Below, in pieces: positions 35,084 to 42,566 of a stretch of 64,000 nt of DNA. The notes beneath the pieces are model-generated. The model saw only the letters and a program-made list of their open reading frames with translations, was not told the DNA's origin and did not search any database. Numbering within the stretch: position 1 is the stretch's first letter; each line of letters opens with the position of its first letter. Position numbers and translations under genes: made by a program. This stretch comes from Streptomyces sp. JHA26 (lineage in GTDB: Bacteria > Actinomycetota > Actinomycetes > Streptomycetales > Streptomycetaceae): the NCBI RefSeq assembly GCF_002005565.1, contig NZ_BDJC01000035.1, positions 17,606 through 81,605 on the forward strand, read 5' to 3'.

Positions 35084-36007
35084 ATGACCACGACAAGTAC
35101 TCCCTACAAGACCGCCTCGGGCCCGGTCCACGCGGCTCCGTCCCCCGCCTCCGGCGGCAAGGGCCGCCGCCTCAGGATCGGCGCCGGCCAGCAGCTCAAG
35201 GGCGGCCCCTTCACCTACCTCGCGCTGATCGTCGTCGGCCTGGGATCCGTCTTCCCGCTGTACTGGACGCTGGTGGCGGCCTCGCACGACCAGCAGAGGG
35301 TCCTCGACGACCCGCCGCCGTTCATCCCGGGCGGCAGGCTGTTCAGCAACCTCGAAGCGGCCTGGGAACAGGCCAACCTCGGCAAGGCCATCGTCAACAG
35401 CGTCATCGTGGCCGGCTCCATCACCGTGGCCACGCTGTTCTTCTGCACCCTGGCCGGCTACGCCTTCGCCAAGATGCGCTTCCGCGGCCGGAACGTGCTG
35501 ATGACCGCGGTCATCGCCACGCTCACCATCCCGCCGCAGCTCAGCGTCGTCCCGCTGTTCATGATGATGTCGGACATCGGCTGGGGCGGAAAGCTGGAGT
35601 CGGTGATCTTCCCGACCCTGGTCGGCGCCTTCGGTGTCTTCTTCATGCGCCAGTACCTCATCGAGGCCCTGCCGTACGAGCTCATCGAGGCGGCCAAGGT
35701 GGACGGGGCGAACAACCTCCGCATCGTGTGGAGCGTCGTCCTGCCCGCCGCCCGGCCCGCGATGATGGTGCTCGGCATGCTCACCTTCGTCCAGGCCTGG
35801 AACGACTTCTTCTGGCCGTTCCTCGCCCTGAACCAGGAGAACCCCACCATCCAGGTCGCGCTCGGCCAGCTCAGCGCCTCCTACACCCCCGACCAGAGCA
35901 TCGTCATGGCCGGAGCGCTGATCAGCACCCTGCCGCTGCTCGTGGTCTTCGTCGTCTTCGGCAAGCAGATCGTCGGCGGCATCATGGCGGGCGCCGTCAA
36001 GGGCTGA
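35084..36007 (+). CDS. cebG: cello-oligosaccharide ABC transporter permease
   Basis: A 307-aa permease with six hydrophobic helices. It begins MTTTSTPYKTASGP and has FTYLALIVVGLGSVFPLYWTLVAAS; its EAA loop is YELIEAAKVDGANNLRIVWSVVLPAARPAM. ATG 35084 has GGGAG 8 nt upstream and lies 14 bp after cebF, so both are made from one message. Together with CebF it forms the membrane channel for cellobiose and cellotriose. Confidence 0.92.
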   Translation: MTTTSTPYKTASGPVHAAPSPASGGKGRRLRIGAGQQLKGGPFTYLALIVVGLGSVFPLYWTLVAASHDQQRVLDDPPPFIPGGRLFSNLEAAWEQANLGKAIVNSVIVAGSITVATLFFCTLAGYAFAKMRFRGRNVLMTAVIATLTIPPQLSVVPLFMMMSDIGWGGKLESVIFPTLVGAFGVFFMRQYLIEALPYELIEAAKVDGANNLRIVWSVVLPAARPAMMVLGMLTFVQAWNDFFWPFLALNQENPTIQVALGQLSASYTPDQSIVMAGALISTLPLLVVFVVFGKQIVGGIMAGAVKG

Positions 36008-36035
36008 CCCGGACACACCCCCTCCTGCCCGCCGA

Positions 36036-36062
36036 CAGGGCCCGGCCCGCACCCGGGCCCTG
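36036..36062 (+). terminator. hairpin after cebG
   Basis: CAGGGCCCG (36036-36044) pairs perfectly with CGGGCCCTG (36054-36062). Between cebG and glucosidase 2; it may attenuate readthrough. Confidence 0.5.
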
Positions 36063-36147
36063 CCGGCCGGGGGCGCCCACCCCCGCGCCCCACCCCGCCT
36101 TCCCCGCACCGCCGGGCCCCACCGTCCGGCCCCCTCCTCACGCCATT

Positions 36148-36161
36148 TGGGAGCGTTCTCA
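36148..36161 (+). promoter_or_regulatory. CebR-like palindrome over the ribosome-binding site of glucosidase 2
   Basis: TGGGAGCGTTCTCA, 12 of 14 CebR-box bases, ending 2 bp before the ATG at 36164. Its GGGAG is the only plausible ribosome-binding site, at 10 nt. Confidence 0.55.
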
Positions 36162-36163
36162 CC

Positions 36164-37612
36164 ATGACCGCCGTACGACCCGAGACCCCCGTCCGCCCGG
36201 CCGCCGGCACCTCCTTCCCGACGGGCTTCGTCTGGGGCGCCGCCACCGCCGCCTACCAGGTCGAGGGCGCCGCCGCCGAGGACGGCCGCACGCCCTCCAT
36301 CTGGGACACCTTCAGCCACACCCCCGGCAAGGTCCGCAACGGTGACACCGGGGACATCGCCGCCGACCACTACCACCGCTACCGCGACGACGTGGCGCTG
36401 ATGAAGGACCTCGGCCTGAAGGCGTACCGCTTCTCCGTCTCCTGGTCCCGGGTGCAGCCCACCGGCCGCGGCCCCGCCGTCGAGCGCGGCCTGGACTTCT
36501 ACCGCCGCCTCACCGACGAACTCCTCGAGGCCGGCATCACCCCCGTCGCCACCCTCTACCACTGGGACCTGCCCCAGGAGCTGGAGGACGCCGGCGGCTG
36601 GCCGCACCGCGACACCGCCGACCGCTTCGCCGAGTACGCCGCCCTCACGGCCCGCGCCCTCGGCGACCGCGTCGGCGTGTGGACCACCCTCAACGAGCCC
36701 TGGTGCAGCGCCTTCCTCGGCTACGGCTCCGGCGTGCACGCCCCCGGCCGCACCGACCCGGCCGCGACCCTGCGCGCCGCCCACCACCTCAACCTCGCCC
36801 ACGGCAAGGCGGTCGGCGCCCTGCGCGCGGCCCTGCCGTCGACCGCGCAGACCTCCATCACCCTCAACCTGCACCAGGTGCGCCCCCTCACCGACGCCCC
36901 CGAGGACGTCGAGGCGGCCCGCCGCATCGACGCGGTCGGCAACCGGATCTTCACCGGCCCCCTCCTCGACGGCGCCTACCCCGAGGACCTGCTCGCCGAC
37001 ACCGCGCACCTCGTCGACTGGAACGACCTGGTGAAGGACGGCGACCTGGCGGAGATCTCCCGCCCGATCGACGTGCTCGGCGTCAACTACTACTCGCCGA
37101 CCGTGGTCTCCCGGCCCGCCGACGGCGCGGCCACCACGAAGAACGACGGCCACGGCGCCAGCGACCACTCGCCGTGGACCGGCTCCGAGGACGTCGCCTT
37201 CCACCTCGCCAACGACGACGTCACCGCGATGAACTGGGCCATCGACGCGAACGGCCTGCACACCCTCCTCACGGACCTGGCGAAGTCCCACCCCGGCCTG
37301 CCGCTGATGGTCACCGAGAACGGCGCCGCCTTCGACGACTACGTCTCCCCCGAGGGCCGGGTGAACGACCCGCAGCGCATCGCCTACCTCCGGTCCCACC
37401 TGGACGCCGTCAGCCGGGCCGTCGCCGACGGCGCGGACGTCCGCGGCTACTTCCTGTGGTCCCTGCTGGACAACTTCGAGTGGTCCTACGGCTACTCGAA
37501 GCGCTTCGGCGCCGTCTACGTCGACTACGCCACCCAGCGCCGCATCCCCAAGGCGAGCGCCCACTGGTACGCCGACGTGATCCGGCACAACGCGCTGCCC
37601 GCCTCCGACTGA
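36164..37612 (+). CDS. GH1 beta-glucosidase, copy 2
   Basis: A 482-aa cytoplasmic family-1 glycosidase. The acid/base E178 lies in TLNEPWC and the nucleophile E385 in VTENGAA; FVWGAATAAYQVEGA and YFLWSLLDNFEWSYGYSKRFG match copy 1. Most of the core is identical or similar to the gene at 29091, so the two arose by duplication or are old paralogues. In cebEFG order this position is that of bglC in other species. It follows cebG on the same strand, with its own CebR-like site. Converts imported cello-oligosaccharides to glucose. Confidence 0.92.
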   Translation: MTAVRPETPVRPAAGTSFPTGFVWGAATAAYQVEGAAAEDGRTPSIWDTFSHTPGKVRNGDTGDIAADHYHRYRDDVALMKDLGLKAYRFSVSWSRVQPTGRGPAVERGLDFYRRLTDELLEAGITPVATLYHWDLPQELEDAGGWPHRDTADRFAEYAALTARALGDRVGVWTTLNEPWCSAFLGYGSGVHAPGRTDPAATLRAAHHLNLAHGKAVGALRAALPSTAQTSITLNLHQVRPLTDAPEDVEAARRIDAVGNRIFTGPLLDGAYPEDLLADTAHLVDWNDLVKDGDLAEISRPIDVLGVNYYSPTVVSRPADGAATTKNDGHGASDHSPWTGSEDVAFHLANDDVTAMNWAIDANGLHTLLTDLAKSHPGLPLMVTENGAAFDDYVSPEGRVNDPQRIAYLRSHLDAVSRAVADGADVRGYFLWSLLDNFEWSYGYSKRFGAVYVDYATQRRIPKASAHWYADVIRHNALPASD

Positions 37613-37631
37613 GGCACCCTCACCCGCGCGT

Positions 37632-37668
37632 CGCGAGGGCGTGACCGGTCACCGGTCGCGCCCTCGCG
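37632..37668 (+). terminator. terminator after glucosidase 2
   Basis: CGCGAGGGCGTGACCGG (37632-37648) and CCGGTCGCGCCCTCGCG (37652-37668) form a 17-bp stem with one G-U pair and a 3-nt loop. Confidence 0.85.
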
Positions 37669-37787
37669 GTCCCTTCCGGCGCGGAGGGGGGAATTCCGCC
37701 GTCTCCGAGGCACGATGGGGGGCGGAGGGGCACGGACCGGGGCTGTTAGATTCCTGGCCGGACAGCTGCGAGGGAAGGGCGACGACC

Positions 37788-38843
37788 ATGACGGTCAACG
37801 GTGGGCGGAGCCGGGGCGTCAGACGCCCGACCCTCGAGGAGGTGGCCGCCCGGGCCGGCGTAGGCCGCGGCACGGTCTCCCGGGTGATCAACGGCTCGCC
37901 CCGGGTCAGCGACACGACGCGGGCGGCCGTCGAGGCGGCCGTCGCGGAACTCGGCTACGTCCCGAACACCGCCGCCCGCGCGCTCGCGGCCAACCGCACC
38001 GACGCGATCGCCCTGGTCGTCCCGGAGCCGGAGACCCGGTTCTTCGCCGAGCCCTACTTCTCGGACATGCTGCGCGGCGTCGGCGCGGAGATCACCGACA
38101 CCGAGATGCAGCTGCTGCTGATCTTCGCGGGCAGCGACCGGGAACGGCAGCGGCTCGCCCAGTACCTGGCCGCGCACCGGGTGGACGGCGTCCTGCTGGT
38201 CTCGGTGCACGCCGACGACCCGCTGCCGGACATGCTGACCCAGCTGGAGATCCCCGCGGTGATCAGCGGCCCGCGCTCCGCGGCGGAGACGCTGGCCTCG
38301 GTGGACTCCGACAACTACGGCGGCGCCCGCTCGGCCGTCCAGCACCTGATGTCCCGGGGCCGCGGCCGCATCGCCCACATCACCGGCCACCTCGACGTCT
38401 ACGGCGCCCAGCGGCGCGCCGACGGCTACCGCGACGCCCTGCGCGACGGGGGGCTCGGCGCCGCCGAGGAGCTGATCGAGCCGGGGGACTTCACCGAGGA
38501 GGGCGGCCGGCGCGCGATGACGGAGCTGCTGCGCCGCTGCCCGGACCTGGACGCCGTCTTCGCCGCCTCGGACGTCACCGCGGCCGGTGCCCGCCAGGCC
38601 CTGCGGGAGGCGGGCCGGCGCATCCCGGACGACGTGGCGCTGGTCGGCTACGACGACTCGGCCATCGCCCGCCACCTGGATCCGCCGCTGACCAGCGTCC
38701 GGCAGCCCATCGAGGAGATGGGCCGCGCGATGATCGACCTGCTGCTGGCCGAGATCGCGGACCGCCGTCCGGCGGGGGCGCGGGGACGGGAGCGGCACCA
38801 GGTGGTGCTGGCGACGGAGCTGGTGGAGCGCGCGTCGTCGTGA
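37788..38843 (+). CDS. LacI-family repressor, CebR-like copy 2
   Basis: A 351-aa LacI repressor. HTH: PTLEEVAARAGVGRGTVSRVINGSPRVSD (about residues 14-42), then the ligand-binding core with VALVGYDDS and PPLTSVRQPIEEMG. The recognition helix region (GRGTVSRVINGSP) is the same as in copy 1, so both copies can be expected to read the same operator. The effector pockets differ (VISGPRSAAETLASVDSDNYGG vs VLAGRRGDGEPLGHVRADNRGG), so ligands may differ. ATG 37788 follows AGGGAAGGG at 8 nt. A TAGATT at 37747-37752 could be its -10. It has its own terminator-separated promoter after glucosidase 2. Confidence 0.86.
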   Translation: MTVNGGRSRGVRRPTLEEVAARAGVGRGTVSRVINGSPRVSDTTRAAVEAAVAELGYVPNTAARALAANRTDAIALVVPEPETRFFAEPYFSDMLRGVGAEITDTEMQLLLIFAGSDRERQRLAQYLAAHRVDGVLLVSVHADDPLPDMLTQLEIPAVISGPRSAAETLASVDSDNYGGARSAVQHLMSRGRGRIAHITGHLDVYGAQRRADGYRDALRDGGLGAAEELIEPGDFTEEGGRRAMTELLRRCPDLDAVFAASDVTAAGARQALREAGRRIPDDVALVGYDDSAIARHLDPPLTSVRQPIEEMGRAMIDLLLAEIADRRPAGARGRERHQVVLATELVERASS

Positions 38844-38889
38844 ACGGGGGCGGCGCCGGTCCGCCCTCGCGCTCCGCGCCGCTCAACGC

Positions 38890-38929
38890 GATCAGCCGGT
38901 GACCTTCTTCCGAAGGTCACCGGCTGATC
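38890..38929. terminator. bidirectional terminator between cebR copy 2 and tRNA-His
   Basis: GATCAGCCGGTGACCTT (38890-38906) and AAGGTCACCGGCTGATC (38913-38929) form a perfect 17-bp stem with loop CTTCCG. Confidence 0.9.
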
Positions 38930-38935
38930 ACTCAG

Positions 38936-39008
38936 GGTGAGTGACGGGACTTGAACCCGCGGCATCCTGGACCACAACCAGGTGCTCTACCAGCTGAGCT
39001 ACACCCAC
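38936..39008 (-). tRNA. tRNA-His (anticodon GTG)
   Basis: Minus-strand cloverleaf: acceptor GTGGGTG/CACTCAC (one G-U), D-arm GCTCAGCTGGTAGAGC, anticodon loop TTGTGGT, T-arm GGTTCAAGTCC, discriminator C. A G at 39009 gives the extra G(-1) required for histidyl-tRNA identity. CCA is not encoded. Confidence 0.95.
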
Positions 39009-39143
39009 CATGGCCGGTAGTCGGAACCTCTTGCGGGGCTCCCCGACCGGCTGAGAAAAAGTGTACAGGGTCCGAAGGGGTGCTCGCGCACGCCTTTCGC
39101 GACGCCCCGGGCGGCCTCCCCGACGGCGTCCTCGTCGGCCTCC

Positions 39144-39746
39144 CTACGGGGCGGACACGACGTGCTTCGCGGCGATCGCCTTCGCGGTGTCGGAGTCGGG
39201 GCCCGGCTGCGGCACGAAGACGGCCTCCCGGTAGTAGCGCAGCTCGGCGATGGACTCGCGGATGTCGGCGAGGGCGCGGTGGTTGCCGTTCTTCTCGGGA
39301 CTGTTGAAGTAGGCCCGCGGGTACCAGCGCCGGGCCAGCTCCTTGATCGAGGAGACGTCCACGATCCGGTAGTGGAGGTAGTCCTCCAGCGTCGGCATGT
39401 CCCGCAGCAGGAAGCCCCGGTCGGTGCCGACCGAGTTGCCGCACAGGGGGGCCCTGCCGGGCTCCTTCACGTGCTCCCGCACGTACGCCAGGACCTGTGC
39501 CTCGGCGTCCGCCAGCGTCGTGCCGCCGTCGAGCTCGGCGAGCAGGCCGGACGCGGTGTGCATCTCGCGCACCACCTCCGGCATCGTCTCCAGGGCCCGC
39601 TCCGGCGGACGGATGACGATGTCGACGCCCTCGCCCAGGATGTTCAGCTCGGAGTCGGTGACGAGGGCGGCCACCTCGATGAGCGCGTCGTCGGACAGCG
39701 AGAGGCCGGTCATCTCGCAGTCGATCCACACCATGCGATCGTTCAT
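39144..39746 (-). CDS. orn: oligoribonuclease
   Basis: A 200-aa DEDD-family 3'-5' exonuclease that degrades 2-5-nt RNAs, including pGpG from c-di-GMP turnover. Motifs: WIDCEMTGL (DxE), GNSVGTDRGFL (D) and HRALADIRES (H-x4-D). The ATG at 39746 has no ribosome-binding site; TACAGT lies 7 nt upstream and could be a -10, so a leaderless mRNA is possible. In S. coelicolor ornA lies beside adpA and is needed for normal growth. Its role in c-di-GMP disposal links it to cdgA in this window, though not by position. Confidence 0.94.
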   Translation of the reverse strand: MNDRMVWIDCEMTGLSLSDDALIEVAALVTDSELNILGEGVDIVIRPPERALETMPEVVREMHTASGLLAELDGGTTLADAEAQVLAYVREHVKEPGRAPLCGNSVGTDRGFLLRDMPTLEDYLHYRIVDVSSIKELARRWYPRAYFNSPEKNGNHRALADIRESIAELRYYREAVFVPQPGPDSDTAKAIAAKHVVSAP

Positions 39747-39862
39747 GCGGCCACTGTACGGGTGGGCGCCTGTTTCCCGGGCCCCCGGTGTCGGGGCCGG
39801 CCTCGCCGGGAGCTGCCGCCCCCGGAACCCCGCTTCGGCCCTGAACGGGCCTCGTCCTCGAA

Positions 39863-39893
39863 CGCCGGACGGGCCGGAGCGGCCCGTCCGGCG
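39863..39893. terminator. GC-rich hairpin after adpA (Streptomyces repeat type)
   Basis: CGCCGGACGGGCC (39863-39875) and GGCCCGTCCGGCG (39881-39893) form a perfect 13-bp stem. Preceded by GTCCTCGAA, it fits the palindromic repeat found after many Streptomyces genes. Confidence 0.8.
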
Positions 39894-39918
39894 GTCAGGG
39901 CGTCGCCGTCGCCTCAGC

Positions 39919-41118
39919 TCACGGGGCGCTGCGCTGCCCCGGCAGGCTCGCCGCGCCGGCCGGGACCGGGGTGCGGCGGGCCTGGAACGGGACCTGGCTC
40001 TCCGCGGGCACGGCGGCCGGCTGCTGGCCGCCCTCGTGCGGGGCGGGCGGCCGGGACGCTCCCGCGGCACCGCCCTCCGCGTCCGCCGGCCGGTCGCCCT
40101 GCGGGCGGCGGGCCCGGTAGGCGGCCCGGTAGGCGGCCGGGGACGAACCCAGCTGGCGGCGGAAGTGACCGCGCAGCGCCACCGGCGAACGGAAGCCGCA
40201 GCGGCCCGCGACCTCGTCCACCGAGTAGTCGGACGTCTCCAGCAGCCGCTGCGCCTGGAGCACCCGCTGCGTGATCAGCCACTGCAGCGGCGCGCTGCCG
40301 GTCAGCGAGCGGAAGCGGCGGTCGAAGGTGCGCCGGCTCATGTACGCGCGGGCCGCCAGCGTCTCCACGTCGAACTGCTCGTGGAGGTGCTCCAGCGCCC
40401 AGGCGACGACCTCGGCGAGCGGGTCGGCGCCGATCTCCTCCGGTAAAGACCGGTCGAGGTAGCGCTCCTGGCCGCCGCTGCGGCGCGGGGGGACCACCAG
40501 GCGGCGGGCCAGCGCGCCGGCCGCCTCGCTGCCGTGGTCCGTGCGCACGATGTGCAGGCACAGGTCGATGCCCGCCGCGGTGCCCGCCGACGTCAGGACG
40601 TCGCCGTCGTCCACGAACAGCTCGCGCGGGTCGACGTGCACCGACGGGTAGCGCTTGGCCAGCGTCGGCGCGTACATCCAGTGGGTGGTGGCGGGGCGGC
40701 CGTCCAGCAGGCCCGCCGCCGCCAGGACGAAGGCGCCGGTGCACAGCCCGACGATGCGGGCGCCTTCCTCGTGGGCCCGGCGCAGGGCGTCGAGCGCCTC
40801 CTCCGGCGGTGGAGAGGTGATCGACCGCCAGGCCGGCACGACGACCGTGCCGGCCCGCGAGATCGCCTCCAGGCCCTGTGGCGCGGTGAGTTCGAGGCCC
40901 CCTGTGGTCCGCAGGGGGCCCTCCTCGCCGGCGCACACCAGTAGTCGGTAGCGCGGTACGCCGGCGTCCTGGCGGTCGATCCCGAACACCGACAGCGGTA
41001 TGGAACTCTCGAAGATGGGACCGCCGCTGAACAGCAGTACCGCGACGATCTCCTTGCGGCGTCGCCCGGAGAGCTTCCGGGCCGCGGCTTCCGGTGCGGC
41101 AGTGGAGTCGTGGCTCAT
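39919..41118 (-). CDS. adpA: AdpA/BldH developmental regulator with TTA codon
   Basis: A 399-aa transcription factor. Residues about 25-190 form the GATase1/DJ-1-like domain (LLFSGGPIFESSIPLSVFG, GLCTGAFVLAAAGLLDGR). A C-terminal AraC HTH pair follows (VETLAARAYMSRRTFDRRFR and VDEVAGRCGFRSPVALRGHFRRQLG), then a Pro/Ala/Gln-rich tail. AdpA activates and represses hundreds of developmental and secondary-metabolism genes. The Leu225 codon is TTA (40444-40446), the known bldA dependence, so translation waits for the bldA tRNA. The upstream 815 bp hold one candidate AdpA site for autoregulation. Confidence 0.94.
   Translation of the reverse strand: MSHDSTAAPEAAARKLSGRRRKEIVAVLLFSGGPIFESSIPLSVFGIDRQDAGVPRYRLLVCAGEEGPLRTTGGLELTAPQGLEAISRAGTVVVPAWRSITSPPPEEALDALRRAHEEGARIVGLCTGAFVLAAAGLLDGRPATTHWMYAPTLAKRYPSVHVDPRELFVDDGDVLTSAGTAAGIDLCLHIVRTDHGSEAAGALARRLVVPPRRSGGQERYLDRSLPEEIGADPLAEVVAWALEHLHEQFDVETLAARAYMSRRTFDRRFRSLTGSAPLQWLITQRVLQAQRLLETSDYSVDEVAGRCGFRSPVALRGHFRRQLGSSPAAYRAAYRARRPQGDRPADAEGGAAGASRPPAPHEGGQQPAAVPAESQVPFQARRTPVPAGAASLPGQRSAP
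40444..40446 (-). other. TTA codon in adpA
   Basis: The minus-strand TTA codes Leu225 between the two adpA domains. TTA is the rarest Streptomyces codon and is read only by the bldA tRNA. Confidence 0.9.
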
Positions 41119-41933
41119 CCCGCTAAGCCCCCCTCGGTGGTCGCGGCGCCCTCAACCTTTCGGGTCTGTCGCTCCAACACGTTTCCCCTCGGTCCTGCAC
41201 GAGTCCCCCGCCGTAGACAGTCAAGATCGAATCTACTGCGTCCTGTCGTACCGAGGTGGCCGGTTCGGCACTTGGGACATTGTCGACATGGCAACTTGGC
41301 GTGAAGCAGTCGATCACGAAGCGTCGCACTCCTGGGCGCCACAGGGAAGTGCGCCTTGTGGCAGTGGCCAATCCCCGTAGGGTGCGCGGGGCCCCGGAGA
41401 CCCTGTCCGTGCAGGTGGAACGGGGGATGGAGGGTGGTTCGGACAGGGGGAGGAACCCCTGTGGAAGTTGGCTGAAAAGAAGCGGAGTGGGGCGCGGAAA
41501 CCGGTCAACCGACCGGTGTGTTTTCCGCAGCCGGTCTACGCCCCCGCACCCGCCCCGGCGGCGGCCCGCGCCGCGCTCCCACCGGCGCGACAGCAGCCGG
41601 CGGACGCCGGTGCGGTGCGGACACGGACGCGCCCCGGAGCCGGCCCACGGTGATCAACGCCCGTCCGGCCCTCCGGTCACGCCGGGCCGCGGCCGGGAAC
41701 GGACAGTTGAATCCCGTGCAAACCGCCTGTACAGCGCAGCAACCATTGCGTTACGGGCGTCCCCTCAGGCATGCTCCGGGGAACCCGTGGCGGACGTGCG
41801 CGGGATCTGGGCGAAGGAGGCGTGGCGCCGTACCCTTGGGGGTATGGGGTTGGGAAGACGATTCCCGGACACAGCACCGCTCCGCCGCACACTGTTGGCC
41901 CCCCCCATAGAGGATACAAACGCCGAGACAGTC
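41119..41933. promoter_or_regulatory. adpA/usp divergent regulatory region, 815 bp
   Basis: Upstream of both adpA (minus) and the stress protein (plus). The long adpA leader is typical of the genus. No gene supported here: open frames on both strands have no motif. It contains the candidate AdpA site at 41257-41266 and TACCCTTGGGGGTA at 41830-41843, an imperfect palindrome of unknown role. Confidence 0.5.
41257..41266 (+). promoter_or_regulatory. candidate AdpA binding site
   Basis: TGGCCGGTTC matches all defined positions of the published consensus TGGCSNGWWY, about 140 bp upstream of the adpA ATG. Autorepression is known in S. griseus; not tested here. Confidence 0.35.
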
Positions 41934-42461
41934 ATGGCCGCTCACGAATTCTTCGAACCCGCGGACCGCAAGCGGCCCGTCGCCGAACCGACGGCGGCCG
42001 AGCCCCTGGCGGCGGAAGAGCCACGCCGGTCGTGCGATCCGGCCTTCAAGCACGGGGTCGTCGTGGGCTTCGACGGCTCCACCTCCAGCGAGCGCGCCCT
42101 CGCGTACGCCATCGGCATGGCGCGGCGGCACGGCGCGGGCCTGGTCATCGTGCACGTCGCCAACCGGCTGCCGACCACGGTGTGGGCGGGCTGCGAACCC
42201 CCCGTCTTCGTCGACGTGCCGGACCACCGCACCGAGGTGCTGGGCCTGGAGCTGGCGTGCGCGGACTACCTGACCGAGGTGCCCTGGATCCTGGTCGAGC
42301 GCGGCGGCGACATCTGCCACGAACTCGAGGAGGTGGGACGGGAGTACGAGGCGGACGCGATCGTCGTCGGCTCCAGTCACGGCCTCGTGGGCCGGCTCTT
42401 CGGCTCCGTCGCGGGCCGCCTCGCCAAGCGGGCGCAGCGGCCCGTGGTGGTCATCCCCTGA
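41934..42461 (+). CDS. universal stress protein (UspA family)
   Basis: A 175-residue single-domain protein. The motifs HGVVVGFDGSTSSERALAYAIGMARRHGAGLVIVHVANR and the nucleotide-binding signature VVGSSHGLVGRLFGSVAGRLAKRAQRPVVVIP (G-2x-G-9x-G type) are complete, so ATP binding is expected. The first 40 residues are an acidic extension. The ATG at 41934 has no clear ribosome-binding site. Stress protection role by family only; the gene shares the long gap with adpA. Confidence 0.88.
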   Translation: MAAHEFFEPADRKRPVAEPTAAEPLAAEEPRRSCDPAFKHGVVVGFDGSTSSERALAYAIGMARRHGAGLVIVHVANRLPTTVWAGCEPPVFVDVPDHRTEVLGLELACADYLTEVPWILVERGGDICHELEEVGREYEADAIVVGSSHGLVGRLFGSVAGRLAKRAQRPVVVIP

Positions 42462-42510
42462 CGAGCCGACGCCCCGGCGGCCCGGCGCCCCGGCTCCCTG
42501 AACACCCGAG

Positions 42511-42554
42511 ACGTCCGACGGCCCCGCACGCACGCGTGCGGGGCCGTCGGACGT
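42511..42554. terminator. bidirectional terminator, usp and glmS
   Basis: ACGTCCGACGGCCCCGCACG (42511-42530) pairs perfectly with its reverse complement at 42535-42554: a 20-bp stem and 4-nt loop between two convergent genes. Confidence 0.9.
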
Positions 42555-42566
42555 TGTGCCGGTGTG

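Noticed and set aside
38890..38929. 17-bp inverted repeat considered as an operator
   Set aside because: Its place after a CDS stop and next to a tRNA 3' end, with a 6-nt loop, fits a terminator better.
38936..39008. tRNA-His as a possible integration site
   Set aside because: No integrase, no repeated tRNA 3' end nearby, and the genes on both sides look like core chromosome.
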